A stretch of DNA of 62,437 bases from an uncultured Lachnospiraceae bacterium (GCA_948470905.1 CAOKQK010000008.1:1-62437); one strand, 5' to 3'. Positions 25,867-35,495 are shown, counted from the first letter of the stretch. Numbers and translations: made by a program. The notes: a model not told the origin generated them from the sequence alone.

Positions 25867-28800
25867 TTAATCCATTACCGTTTTCTTATCATAGCTATAA
25901 TGATTTGTTTTAATATGAGTCTTCTCGCTTCCTTTTCTGTACAATTCAAAATGGGTATATTCATTTTGAAAAAAGCTGAATTTTCTTCTCAAATACTTTG
26001 CCATCTGCCTATCCGCCGTAGTTATGATAATCTGTGTTCCGTTTATGGCAAGTTCCCTCAGCAGATCAACCAAATTCAGCACATGCATATCATCCAGATT
26101 CGCCACCGGCTCATCCAACATAAGAAATCCCGGAGCATTGGGAGCATTTTTATGCAAGGTTATCATAACAGAAAATGCAAGCGCCATCCTTTGCCCTGTG
26201 CTCATCTGAGAGCTTTCCACTACTTTTCCGTTGCTGTTTCTGACAATACTGATTTTGCCATCATTGATCTTCAGCGTTCCGAATTCTTTTGGCCTGTGAA
26301 GAATTCGGAAAAACAGTTCTATCTGCCTTTCATTTTCCTGCAGAAAGTCCGCCATGATATCCTCAAGCTTTTTTTGACGACAAATTAAATTATATGCTTC
26401 CTGGCATATTTTGCTCTTTTCCTCCAGCTTCTCTTTATCCTTTTGCAGCTTTTCAATATATGATTTTCCATATGCATTTTCTCTCTGTTTTCTGTGGAGT
26501 TCCTGTGCATATTCCACCCTCTGTTTAAAACTTTTGAAGTCTTTTGCCCATTGCTGCAAAGGCAGGGCTGCTGCAATATTCCAACTTGAAGTCAAATGTT
26601 CAAAGGAAGCTGCTTTCAACTGAAAATCCTTCCATTCATCCTCCGAGAAAACACCTTCTTCAGTTTTCAGATACTGCTGCAATTCCTGTTCCTGTCTCTC
26701 CCATTCCTTTATCTGTCTGGTTTCTCCTTCTATTCTTTCCTTCAGCTCCTGAATCATCTTGTCAAGATAACTTATCCATTCCACACTTCCGTCATATCCC
26801 ACAAATTCATTACTGTGTAGTACTGTCTTTACATAGTTCCATGTTTTTGCATGATGATCCATCCAGATCTGCAGCTTCTCAATTTCGCATTCTACAACAG
26901 TTATAATTTCCTCAATGTTTTCTCTGCCGCCCAAGTCAATCATATCTCTTACACTTATAACAGCCAGCTGTTTTTCCTGCATTTGGGCTTTCATCAGGTT
27001 CATTTCCCGTAATTCCTTCATCCCTTCATTTAAGGTCTGTTCTTTTCCTGTCCGGCTGTCCAACAGCCTCTGAAACAATATATTGTCTGCTTTCTCATAT
27101 TTTTTATGTCTTTTCAAAGCTTCCTTCAAAGCACCAGTTTCCTTATGATCCGCTCCACACATAGGGCAATGGATAGCATCCGGATGAAACTTTATATAAC
27201 GCTCCGATATGGAATATATTTCCTGCATCACCACATTCAGACTGTCTTTCAATCCTTTTTGTGCCTCTATATCTTTTGATATTTCATTTATATCCATCTG
27301 TATCCCTCTGATTTCCGCCTCCTTTGCTCCTATTTGTGAATCTAACTGTGCAGCGTCCGCTTCCACATCCAAAACATTCCGATATTTCACAATCCATTTC
27401 GATAATTCATCCTTTTTCGCAGCGTTCTGTTTATATGTATTATCCCACTCCTGAAAATCCCACTTGTCAGAAAACCTGTCTTCCACTCCTTTTCCCTGGC
27501 GATACAGATCATCTGCTCTTGACAGCCTTTCACTATCTTCATGTATCATCCTTGCGGAATTCTCCCGTTTTTGCCGAAGCAGACCCAATTTTTTCTCTTT
27601 TTCCTTATATATCTCATATTTTTTCCTTTTTATCTGCCATTCTGCTTTCTTTCCAATAATCCATTCCCCATCCTCATCCTCACCGCACAACAGCAACAGT
27701 TGAAGCGCCTCCCCATAATACTGGGCGCACAAATCCGAAACTTTTTTTAAAAACACTTCATCTTTCAGTTCCATATCCTCATTTCTGAATCCTTTATACC
27801 CCAACTGCTGAAGCATTCCCATTATTTCCGCTTTGGGCAGGCTCTCCAAAGCCTCCATTTTTTCCAGCTGTTCTTTGATGGCAAGTGTAATTTCTTTTGC
27901 CTGTTTATCATAACCTTTTTTTCTGTCTGCAAACTCCCTTCCATAACGCTGCATCTTTTTCTCTGCTTCTGTCACCTCTGTGCCAAATAATACATTCTTG
28001 ACCAATTCATTGATTTCCAAGTCAGATATGTATTCTTTAGATGCCTCCAATCCCAGATAATTAAAGGCATGAAAATGCCTGTTCAGAAGACTCTTATATG
28101 CCGTCGTAGCCGTTCCGTACCACAACCGATCCAGTTCTCTCTTTTCCTTCGACTGAATCCCTGATGACAAAGTTTCCTGTTCTCCTTCTCTGTTTCTGAT
28201 TTTGACCGAAACGCTTCCTTCCGCTGTTCCGTCTAGGATTTCCCCTGTCATGGCATATTCAATGGCTGCACAAAGACTACTTTTCCCGGAACCATTGCCG
28301 CCTGAAAACAGATTCACTCTCGACAGGGGAAGCTCCGTATTATTCTCCAGACAATGCTCCCGAAATTCCTGCACGCACAAACTGTCTATTTTTCTCACCA
28401 AATATCTGGAATTTCTGCTCTCTGTATTATCCCAGTTTGATATAGGTCTTCCCTGAGGTCTGATCCCGATGCCTTTTTCTATATATCCCTGTACTTTACT
28501 GCCTTCATAAGAATAAGTCAGTATCCCGTCCAACTTTAAAGAACTCAGGTTCCTCTGCCATTCCCCATAGATATCTATTCCTGGAATATCCGTTTTCTGA
28601 TCCTCAGTCTCTGTTCCGCCATGTCCAAGATAAATATCCAATTCATCCGTCGTCATCACCAGTTTACGCAGAAATTTGTCATCATTCTCCAATTGGCAGA
28701 TCATCTCATCTTCTTCTGTATCTCCATTCACAATTATGATAAGGTAATAATTCCATTTCAAATCCGTATCTTCCCGAAAGAAATATTTAGAAAAGAATTG

Positions 28801-29010
28801 TTTTTCAAACTCATAAAAACTTTCCTCCAAATCTTCTGCCCTGATATATCCTTTCTCTACAAGCAACGCATATTCCACAACAAAATTTTTGGTTATAACA
28901 ATTTTCTGATCAATCCCCCTGCGTTCATACATAATGTGAGGAATCTCCAGTCCCTTCTCCTGTTGTGCCGTCAATTGATATTTTGCCAGCAGATTCTTAA
29001 CTTCTTCCAT
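25867..29010 (-). CDS. Rad50/SMC-like AAA ATPase with zinc-hook motif (candidate defence protein)
   Basis: The 1047-aa protein is a Rad50-like ABC ATPase. Walker A is FSGGNGSGKSSL (residues 237-244 core), the ABC signature MSTGQRMAL (936-944) and Walker B FLMLDEPVANLDD (962-974). Between them lie two long coiled coils around HCPMCGADH (614-622), a candidate zinc hook, although only one CxxC is seen per chain. An unusual N-terminal domain of about 200 aa carries CQLENDDKFLRKLVM (105-119), resembling the E-x-D-x-x-x-RK motif I recall from ABC-3C middle components (inference). It lacks a nuclease or TOPRIM domain. Its start follows GGGGGAAG, 10 nt after the nitrilase-like gene. The DNA is AT-rich compared with flanking genes. 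Confidence 0.8.
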   Translation of the reverse strand: MEEVKNLLAKYQLTAQQEKGLEIPHIMYERRGIDQKIVITKNFVVEYALLVEKGYIRAEDLEESFYEFEKQFFSKYFFREDTDLKWNYYLIIIVNGDTEEDEMICQLENDDKFLRKLVMTTDELDIYLGHGGTETEDQKTDIPGIDIYGEWQRNLSSLKLDGILTYSYEGSKVQGYIEKGIGIRPQGRPISNWDNTESRNSRYLVRKIDSLCVQEFREHCLENNTELPLSRVNLFSGGNGSGKSSLCAAIEYAMTGEILDGTAEGSVSVKIRNREGEQETLSSGIQSKEKRELDRLWYGTATTAYKSLLNRHFHAFNYLGLEASKEYISDLEINELVKNVLFGTEVTEAEKKMQRYGREFADRKKGYDKQAKEITLAIKEQLEKMEALESLPKAEIMGMLQQLGYKGFRNEDMELKDEVFLKKVSDLCAQYYGEALQLLLLCGEDEDGEWIIGKKAEWQIKRKKYEIYKEKEKKLGLLRQKRENSARMIHEDSERLSRADDLYRQGKGVEDRFSDKWDFQEWDNTYKQNAAKKDELSKWIVKYRNVLDVEADAAQLDSQIGAKEAEIRGIQMDINEISKDIEAQKGLKDSLNVVMQEIYSISERYIKFHPDAIHCPMCGADHKETGALKEALKRHKKYEKADNILFQRLLDSRTGKEQTLNEGMKELREMNLMKAQMQEKQLAVISVRDMIDLGGRENIEEIITVVECEIEKLQIWMDHHAKTWNYVKTVLHSNEFVGYDGSVEWISYLDKMIQELKERIEGETRQIKEWERQEQELQQYLKTEEGVFSEDEWKDFQLKAASFEHLTSSWNIAAALPLQQWAKDFKSFKQRVEYAQELHRKQRENAYGKSYIEKLQKDKEKLEEKSKICQEAYNLICRQKKLEDIMADFLQENERQIELFFRILHRPKEFGTLKINDGKISIVRNSNGKVVESSQMSTGQRMALAFSVMITLHKNAPNAPGFLMLDEPVANLDDMHVLNLVDLLRELAINGTQIIITTADRQMAKYLRRKFSFFQNEYTHFELYRKGSEKTHIKTNHYSYDKKTVMD

Positions 29011-29020
29011 CTTCTTCCCC

Positions 29021-30799
29021 CTATGTAAAAGATTCGATATTTTTGCAATAATCGCTGTTGCCCTTCAATATGCTTTCTTCAATATATGGCTCATCATACA
29101 CCTTGATTCCGTCACTGTCCGCATAATAGAGCAAAACCTTGTCCTGCATATCTTCATGGACGGCTTGCTGCAGATCTGTAAATTTCTTTTTTGCATCCGC
29201 CAGACCCGCATGCCCTATATACACTACCAACAGCCTTTTGATTCCCTGTCCTCCATTTTTCAGGTTCAGGTTATACCTGTAATCTCCTCCGTTTCTTGCG
29301 CAATTGTCATTTACAGCGAACACAAAAGAACCACTTTTATTAAAATCTCCAAAACGTTCCGGAAATCTGCCTTTTTTCAGCTCCTCGACAAGTTCTTTAA
29401 GCAGATTCTTCTTATATGTATCCTTGCAATCCTGATACAAGGTCTGTATCGCTCTGTTCGACTGCTCTCCCAAAGCCCTGTACTCATCATAAACTTCTTC
29501 GCCCAGGCACAAGCTGATAAGGAAATCCACATAAAACCTTCTGCATTCCCCGCAGCTTTTATCCGCACAACTTCCAATGTCCCCGCAGTCCTTATCAAAA
29601 ATATGAAAAATATCCTGCATCTCGCTGCAATCACAGTTTATGCCCAAATCTTTTATCAAAGAATCATTCTCATCAAATCTGTAATTATGAATGATATATG
29701 GCATCAGCTTTCTATCTGTTATTTTGGGTACAGTGGTATAAAAACCTTTTCGCATCCTGTAATTTATAACTTCAATGGCCTCTTGAATCTTCCATATCTC
29801 GTACTTTTCAGTCAGAAAATATTCAAATCCCAATTGCTGTACCTGCCCCATATGCCTTATGAAGCTTTCCTGCTTCAGGATTTCATAAAATTCACAGCTG
29901 CCATGATTCAGCTGCAAATTCATATATACCGTACTTCCTGAATCCGTATACCCTTTTTTCTTCGCATCCGGCAAATCCTCCAGCCTGATAGAAGTTCCTC
30001 TGCCCCAATTTGCCGTAATTATCTGAGAATATCGTATTTCTGAATCACGGAAAAACATATCACGAAAACTTGCCATTTCTTTATAATATGGCTTGGGGTT
30101 CATCTGTATATGCAGTATCAGCGGTGCCTTTCCATGAAAATTTCTGCAAAAATCCGCAGTATTAAGATGAAAAATATCCGCACATATCATCCCAGCTACT
30201 ATATTGTGCGACACATCCGCTCCATTTAAATCCAACAGAAAGATTTCATTTCCCAAGGACAGATCATTTTGCTCATTTTCATAAGAAATATCCTTCATGC
30301 CGCCAGTTTTTATTTGAATTACTACTGCCAGTTTACCCTTTGCCGACTTAAAAAAATAGATGGCAGAATTTACATGCTTCTTTGCATTCCCAATTCCCGA
30401 ACAAATAACTGCAATATCATCCTCCTTTTTCCATTCCTCCACGGTTTGATCAAAATCATCTAAAGAAACCCCTTCCATTCCCAGATACCAAAGCTTTCCC
30501 TCTCTGGGCGGTTTTATCACTCCCTTGACAACTTTTTCAGCAACCTCCCATGGAACGGATGCCTCCGGTGCAATGGCCAAATCAATGTTTTCCTGTCTTG
30601 CAAATACCAGAAATGCTTCTATCCGCCTTTTCTGCTTCTCCTCATTTTCAGAATATATTCCTCTGTTATGGGAATAAAGCAGATTTCCCTCTACTTTATA
30701 CTGCAGGACACTGAAATCCGCCTCCTCACCATTACATACCTGCAATGAAGTCCCGTTTAATTCTTCCCGTTCCGACAATCTTGTATATTTTATCCCCAT
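29021..30799 (-). CDS. Nitrilase-fold protein with cysteine-rich C-terminal extension (candidate effector)
   Basis: The 592-aa protein has an N-terminal carbon-nitrogen hydrolase fold. The candidate triad is Glu in LAIAPEASVPW, Lys in VVIQIKTGG and Cys in AGMICADIFH; the usual nitrilase order E-K-C is kept. Residues after about 300 are unlike ordinary nitrilases and include CDCSEMQ and CGDIGSCADKSCGECRRF, a possible metal site. The start at 30799 follows GAAGG; a TTG further up is weaker. The gene is first in an operon with the Rad50-like ATPase. Natural nitrilases cut nitriles or amides; here a nucleotide, amino-acid or NAD-related amide target is conceivable but unproven. Confidence 0.72.
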   Translation of the reverse strand: MGIKYTRLSEREELNGTSLQVCNGEEADFSVLQYKVEGNLLYSHNRGIYSENEEKQKRRIEAFLVFARQENIDLAIAPEASVPWEVAEKVVKGVIKPPREGKLWYLGMEGVSLDDFDQTVEEWKKEDDIAVICSGIGNAKKHVNSAIYFFKSAKGKLAVVIQIKTGGMKDISYENEQNDLSLGNEIFLLDLNGADVSHNIVAGMICADIFHLNTADFCRNFHGKAPLILHIQMNPKPYYKEMASFRDMFFRDSEIRYSQIITANWGRGTSIRLEDLPDAKKKGYTDSGSTVYMNLQLNHGSCEFYEILKQESFIRHMGQVQQLGFEYFLTEKYEIWKIQEAIEVINYRMRKGFYTTVPKITDRKLMPYIIHNYRFDENDSLIKDLGINCDCSEMQDIFHIFDKDCGDIGSCADKSCGECRRFYVDFLISLCLGEEVYDEYRALGEQSNRAIQTLYQDCKDTYKKNLLKELVEELKKGRFPERFGDFNKSGSFVFAVNDNCARNGGDYRYNLNLKNGGQGIKRLLVVYIGHAGLADAKKKFTDLQQAVHEDMQDKVLLYYADSDGIKVYDEPYIEESILKGNSDYCKNIESFT

Positions 30800-31228
30800 T
30801 TTCCTTCGCTTCCCCAATCTATCGTATATTCTTATAACTGTTCCGTGACGTCCGATCTGTTACATATCTCAAGCTGAAACCCGGCTTATACTTTTCTACT
30901 TTTCATCTTTATCCGTAACTTTATTCTATAAGCAATATCCGTTATACCAGAAAAGGGAATGTCCATGCCGCCACACTAAACACTCCCTTCCCATAGTTGA
31001 CTTTCTGTTGTATGCCAACCTGCACTGTCTCAAATCCGAATCACAGCAGCCCTCACTTCATGCTGATCTCAGATACCTTCGCTTAAAAAGCCTATATCCT
31101 TTTGCCATCCGTCACCGCTGTCTTACACTCTTGCTACATTATATTTTACACCAGAAACATACAAAATACAATTACATTTTCGTAATTCTCTTTTAACGAT
31201 CTTTTAACAGTTCAACCATGCTTACAGC
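30800..31228. other. AT-rich intergenic region upstream of nitrilase/ATPase operon
   Basis: This gap of about 430 bp contains the promoter region of the minus-strand operon. A TATAAT box (31143-31138 on minus) with TTGTAT 15 bp upstream is the best candidate, but the spacing is poor. I see no gene, terminal repeat or target duplication that would mark an insertion boundary. Confidence 0.35.
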
Positions 31229-33856
31229 TCACGCATCACTAAGCTCAGCTTCCAGTACCTTTACAACCTCATGGATAATATCCCCGCATTCACGAATTCT
31301 TGCGGCAAACTTTTCACGTCTCACGGGATTCTGCAATGCTTCAAGCGTTATATTGAAGCCGCCTCCGAGAGCTTCCAGATCATTTCCGCCATCGTTGTGC
31401 CAAATGTCAGCGGTACGTTTATATAGGGCAATAATATCGTCAAGATACGTCATGTCCGGGTTTAATTTAATCGTGCGCTGTAAAAAAACAGGGCAGCAGC
31501 TTCCGTTTGCGGCAAGCGCAAAAACAAAATTGACATACATTGACGGAGAGTCAAATTCCCCGGGCTGTATTTGCTCAAAATATCCGTTCTCAACGTCATC
31601 TGCCCATTTGCGGAAAGCCGACGCGCCAAAGCAATATTTATCGTTGTCAGTGGTCAGAAGTTCTGGCAGCGCATAGATTGCTTCGCGGTAAATTTCCGCG
31701 GTTTTCTTTTCTTCTTTTTTATCACCAACAAATATCCAGCCGCTTTTATCGGTACCGCATCCCATGGCTTTATCGCATGAAATGCGCTGCGGCTCGCTGT
31801 TATTGCCGGAAATATACAGGAGCGTTTTCCCATATTCCTCGTAACCCACAAACACACCGCACGGCTGATCCAAATATCCCGTAAATATAACGGGAACGCC
31901 TTTGTCAATACAGGCAACCAGTCTTTTCAGATACATATCCTTATCTTTAAAAAGGTCACGGCTGAAAACATACTCCGCCGAATAACCGCATTTTTCAAAA
32001 ATCCTCTCAAAAAATCTGCCATCGCCGTTGACCTGATAATATGAATTTACACCTTGGCCCACAAAGGGCTGCCTGTAATGCTGGGCAAACACGTCCCCGG
32101 TAAGTCCGGCAAAGGTCAGATAATCATACTCCTTTTCTCCCAAACATTCCATTACATAGGCGGCGCTTCCGTTGAACTGGTATATTTCACCATATTCTTC
32201 TATAACAAGACGGTGGATAACGGGAATCAAATTATTGCTTCGCTTTGTATTTACGGTAAGCTCCCTGTTCTTCATTTTGTTTGTCTGAGAATATACAAGC
32301 TGTGAAATCCTGATATTTCTGAAATATTTCATTCCCTGACCATTCGATCCAATGACAACAGGATATGCTTCTTCACGGCTCAGATCAAGGAACATATAAG
32401 GAAGGTCAGTCCCGCAATACCGTATTTCCCCGTTTATAATGACCGCCAAATGCTTTTGTCCCACGATCCAGGTGACATGATTATATTCTCTGGGCTTGAT
32501 TCGGCCCCTTTTGGGGAAATGATAAAGATCATGAAAAATCGGCTGATGGAAGCTGACCGCTTCTTCCCGACAGCTTGAACGGTTATTCATATTGATTCCG
32601 AAATCCATAATGTTGAGATTTTCGCCGCTGTTATAGCTGTTGGAACCGTGATAAAAAATAATGCTTCCTTCGCTGTCACCGTAACCGAACCGCTCGTCAT
32701 TCATGGGTACGCGGAAATCCATATCCACCCGAAACGGCAGCTTTACAAATACATTTGTGTTAAGCGTTCGTGTGGAGATCCAACCGGTATACTCGGCTTC
32801 ACCACTGTCAAGTACTCGGTAATGAGGAGCGTTCACAGGCGTAATTTTATCAAGCGCGACCTCCTTTTCCCACAACATCGGATTTTGGCGGTTGATCTCG
32901 TCTTCCGTAATATCAGTGACCTCCACAGGTTTTGGATAAAGCGTCACGTCAGGAATCCGTTTTTTTACCGGAACATATAAAGTGACCAGCTGTCTGCGTT
33001 CATTGGGAGAAATGAGATTTTCTGTCATGGCGGCGTGGCGCAGGCTGCCGTCCGGTGCGTAATCTATCTGGTAAAACTTATTTTCGTCAAAACTTTTTAT
33101 CAGAGAGCGAAACGACTGATTCATATCGTCATCAAGATATAAATTTGCCGCGGCAAACAGACCTCCGTCAAAAGTATAATCCGCAAAGCAGCTGTCGTTT
33201 ACAAAGTCGCTGGCAATTTTTGAGATCATAACGTCCTGTTCATTTTCCCGATACTCAAAACTTTCATGATAACCCGTCCTTATACCGTTCATCTGAATAT
33301 AACGTGAAAAAGCATCGGGATCGGAATTTTGCGGATCAGCTTTAAGGTACGAGGACAGCACTCGCATTCTGGGCAGTTCCGCAATTGAAATATCAAGAGG
33401 ACGCACAAGATTTTCCGATACTCTGGAAAGCCGTTCCATGCCCATGCTTTCCTGTACGGTGAGCCGCTTGTCCATTTCCTCGTACAAAAGGGGCAAAGCC
33501 GAGATATGCCTGATGCCTTTTTCAATCATCTTATTCAAAAAGTCATTAATAATACGTTTCAGTTCCGACAGAGCCGTGACCTCTTGATCAATTTCACTAA
33601 GCCTGTCCACAAATACGTGCGTGATATCCAGCATTTCACTGCTGTCGTAAATTCGCAGAATATCTTTTATGGGTATATCCATTTTGCGGAGTATCATAAT
33701 CTGCCGCAGCCGCTGTACATTTTGCTCATCATAATAACGGTATTTCTCAAACTGCGGACGAATGCTTGTGATTAGCCCGACCTCCTCGTAATAACGCAGC
33801 GTTCTTGACGATAGCCCAAGCTGAGCGCTGAGATCGGTTATTTTGATCAAACTCAT
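31229..33856 (-). CDS. Giant MerR-type regulator fused to sensor and C39-like domains
   Basis: The 875-aa protein begins with a canonical MerR HTH (ITDLSAQLGLSSRTLRYYEE, YRYYDEQNVQRLRQI) and a coiled coil to about 120. A GyrI/AraC-effector-like domain follows (about 150-310, ending LVTLYVPVKKR). Residues about 345-540 look like a concanavalin/LamG-type jelly roll (HVTWIVGQKHLAVIINGEI). From about 570 the protein resembles a C39-type cysteine-peptidase fold (IDKGVPVIFTGYLDQPCGVFV), similar to the neighbouring 34275-35426 product. Typical MerR proteins are 120-300 aa, so this fusion is exceptional. It may sense a peptide or glycan and activate the neighbouring gene. Confidence 0.75.
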   Translation of the reverse strand: MSLIKITDLSAQLGLSSRTLRYYEEVGLITSIRPQFEKYRYYDEQNVQRLRQIMILRKMDIPIKDILRIYDSSEMLDITHVFVDRLSEIDQEVTALSELKRIINDFLNKMIEKGIRHISALPLLYEEMDKRLTVQESMGMERLSRVSENLVRPLDISIAELPRMRVLSSYLKADPQNSDPDAFSRYIQMNGIRTGYHESFEYRENEQDVMISKIASDFVNDSCFADYTFDGGLFAAANLYLDDDMNQSFRSLIKSFDENKFYQIDYAPDGSLRHAAMTENLISPNERRQLVTLYVPVKKRIPDVTLYPKPVEVTDITEDEINRQNPMLWEKEVALDKITPVNAPHYRVLDSGEAEYTGWISTRTLNTNVFVKLPFRVDMDFRVPMNDERFGYGDSEGSIIFYHGSNSYNSGENLNIMDFGINMNNRSSCREEAVSFHQPIFHDLYHFPKRGRIKPREYNHVTWIVGQKHLAVIINGEIRYCGTDLPYMFLDLSREEAYPVVIGSNGQGMKYFRNIRISQLVYSQTNKMKNRELTVNTKRSNNLIPVIHRLVIEEYGEIYQFNGSAAYVMECLGEKEYDYLTFAGLTGDVFAQHYRQPFVGQGVNSYYQVNGDGRFFERIFEKCGYSAEYVFSRDLFKDKDMYLKRLVACIDKGVPVIFTGYLDQPCGVFVGYEEYGKTLLYISGNNSEPQRISCDKAMGCGTDKSGWIFVGDKKEEKKTAEIYREAIYALPELLTTDNDKYCFGASAFRKWADDVENGYFEQIQPGEFDSPSMYVNFVFALAANGSCCPVFLQRTIKLNPDMTYLDDIIALYKRTADIWHNDGGNDLEALGGGFNITLEALQNPVRREKFAARIRECGDIIHEVVKVLEAELSDA

Positions 33857-34013
33857 ATGTGCCTCTCTTTCCTATTAACAATATATCACTTACATCAGCC
33901 AACGTCAAAAACAATTTCCGCATAAGAAAAATTTCCCCAAACCAATATGAAATCATCATGGATTGAAATGTTGTCTGCCTTACCTGCCTATATTCGCGCA
34001 AATCCGATATAGA

Positions 34014-34105
34014 CAAATGCAGCAGACTATCTTGTTCATTTGCTTTACTTTCCTATATCCGATTCCATATGGTACAGGCAAATGCCGCATACCATCTTGT
34101 TCATT
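34014..34105. repeat. Two 27-bp imperfect direct repeats
   Basis: 34014-34040 and 34079-34105 share CAAATGC, GCA, and CATCTTGTTCATT or CTATCTTGTTCATT, 65 bp apart; the intervening CCTATATCCGAT also recurs at 33988-34010 in altered form. They lie in the 33857-34274 gap between the two C39-like genes. No coding role is evident. Confidence 0.45.
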
Positions 34106-34118
34106 ATATACAAAATAC

Positions 34119-34159
34119 AAGCCGCAAATATTCCAGGAAACAGATATTTGCGGCTTTTT
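34119..34159 (+). terminator. Intrinsic terminator-like hairpin
   Basis: AAGCCGCAAATAT (34119-34131) and ATATTTGCGGCTT (34144-34156) form a perfect 13-bp stem followed by T residues on the plus strand. On the minus strand, where both flanking genes read, the stem is followed by GTATTTTGTAT, so it can also terminate the 34275-35426 transcript. Confidence 0.65.
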
Positions 34160-34274
34160 CATAATCAATTATTCTTTTTACGTATATTTCATTTGCAGTC
34201 AAAGACCCTGCTGCAAACAAAGGGGACTCAACCCTGCATGGACATTTTCCTCTTTTCCCGCGGGAATCGACACG

Positions 34275-35426
34275 TTAATTGTGTATAGCGTCCAAAATCT
34301 CCTTAATCCCATCGGCAACCGCCCGGTCATTATCAAATACAATTTTAAACAACCGTTTCAATTCACTCTGCACATCAGGCTGCTGAATCAGCTTAAATGA
34401 CTCCTCCGTGGGAAGATATCCGGTCCGCGGTCCAACCTTCAGGCAAGCCCAGATTTTCCAGCCGATTCCATGAGTTTCGTTGTTTCCCTCTGCAATATAA
34501 CGCTTAAAAAACAGGTCCGACAATTTTTCAGCCACAGCTTTCAGCTCATTTATGTCCGCCGGATCTGCCGATGACGAATTGATAAGTGCGTACAAAAAAT
34601 TGTCCTTTGACTTAAAGGCTTCCGCTGCGTGCCACCTCGCTTCGATGGGAACACCGTTTATTCCCATAAGCTTGTACGACAGCATCACGGCGTTTTTGGG
34701 CGTAACATTTGACAGATCAGACATAATTTCATTCTCCAAAGCGTCATGGGAGGGATCGCTCAGCACAGCGTGTATCCGCTTGAGCACGTCAAGATAAGCC
34801 TGCCTGCAGGCTGCATCATTTTTGCGATTAGCTTCGCCGGTGATTGCGATGATATCCTCATACCCACCGTTAGTCTCACTGCTCATTCCGCCGCCGTAAT
34901 TCATCACAATAATCCCGTCGTCAGTATAGCCGCTTACAATCTTCCAACATGAGACCCATGCCATTTCATCCGGATAAACACTGTAATTTGCCACCATGGC
35001 AGGGTATCCCGCGTTGATTGAATCTTTTACAATCTCCCGGATCTCCGCAACAGTTTTATTTTTGCAGCGAACAAATGAAAGTCCCGCAAAATCCATGATG
35101 TCCGCCAAAAAAACGTCGTCCCAACGCCAGCCCACCGGAGTATTGGGGATTGTGTGCGCACCAACGCTGTCGTCCTCCGGATAATCAAAGCCAAACGCCA
35201 GTCCTGACGCGGTAAGCAGGCAATGATAGACGCTTGACTGGTTTTTGCCAAGGGATTGTCCGTCACAGCCGCCGCATTTTTGGCAGTAGCAGTCTCTTGA
35301 CGTACACCAGCAGGGGGTATCATCGGTGTATTTTTTTGCGGCGCATACTGCACTTGATAAGGCTGCGATAAATCCGTTCGATTCTGCATCATATGGGAAA
35401 GGGTGGATAGTTAGTTGTTTTTTCAT
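34275..35426 (-). CDS. C39/BtrH-like cysteine-protease-fold protein
   Basis: The 383-aa protein has an N-terminal papain/C39-like layout: SAVCAAKKY and a cysteine-rich CWCTSRDCYCQKCGGCDG segment near the start, DSINAGYPAMVANYSVYPDE, then SGYTDDGIIVMNYGG, and a helical C-terminal half. The fold resembles the C-terminal part of the giant MerR protein downstream. The start at 35426 follows AAAGGAG. It lacks a signal peptide. A MerR-type promoter precedes it, so it is the likely target of that regulator. Peptidase, acyltransferase (BtrH-like) or ligand-binding activity are all possible. Confidence 0.6.
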   Translation of the reverse strand: MKKQLTIHPFPYDAESNGFIAALSSAVCAAKKYTDDTPCWCTSRDCYCQKCGGCDGQSLGKNQSSVYHCLLTASGLAFGFDYPEDDSVGAHTIPNTPVGWRWDDVFLADIMDFAGLSFVRCKNKTVAEIREIVKDSINAGYPAMVANYSVYPDEMAWVSCWKIVSGYTDDGIIVMNYGGGMSSETNGGYEDIIAITGEANRKNDAACRQAYLDVLKRIHAVLSDPSHDALENEIMSDLSNVTPKNAVMLSYKLMGINGVPIEARWHAAEAFKSKDNFLYALINSSSADPADINELKAVAEKLSDLFFKRYIAEGNNETHGIGWKIWACLKVGPRTGYLPTEESFKLIQQPDVQSELKRLFKIVFDNDRAVADGIKEILDAIHN

Positions 35427-35495
35427 GTTGATTCTCCTTTGAAAATTTGATTTACTTAAGATGTTTTTATACACGGCCGGTACATCTTTATAGAT

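Noticed and set aside
25867-29010. SbcC or RecN housekeeping assignment for the Rad50-like ATPase.
   Set aside because: No SbcD partner, a different N-terminal domain, and pairing with a nitrilase-fold gene instead.
31008-31196. 62-codon plus-strand ORF upstream of the nitrilase operon.
   Set aside because: AT-rich noncoding composition, no ribosome site.
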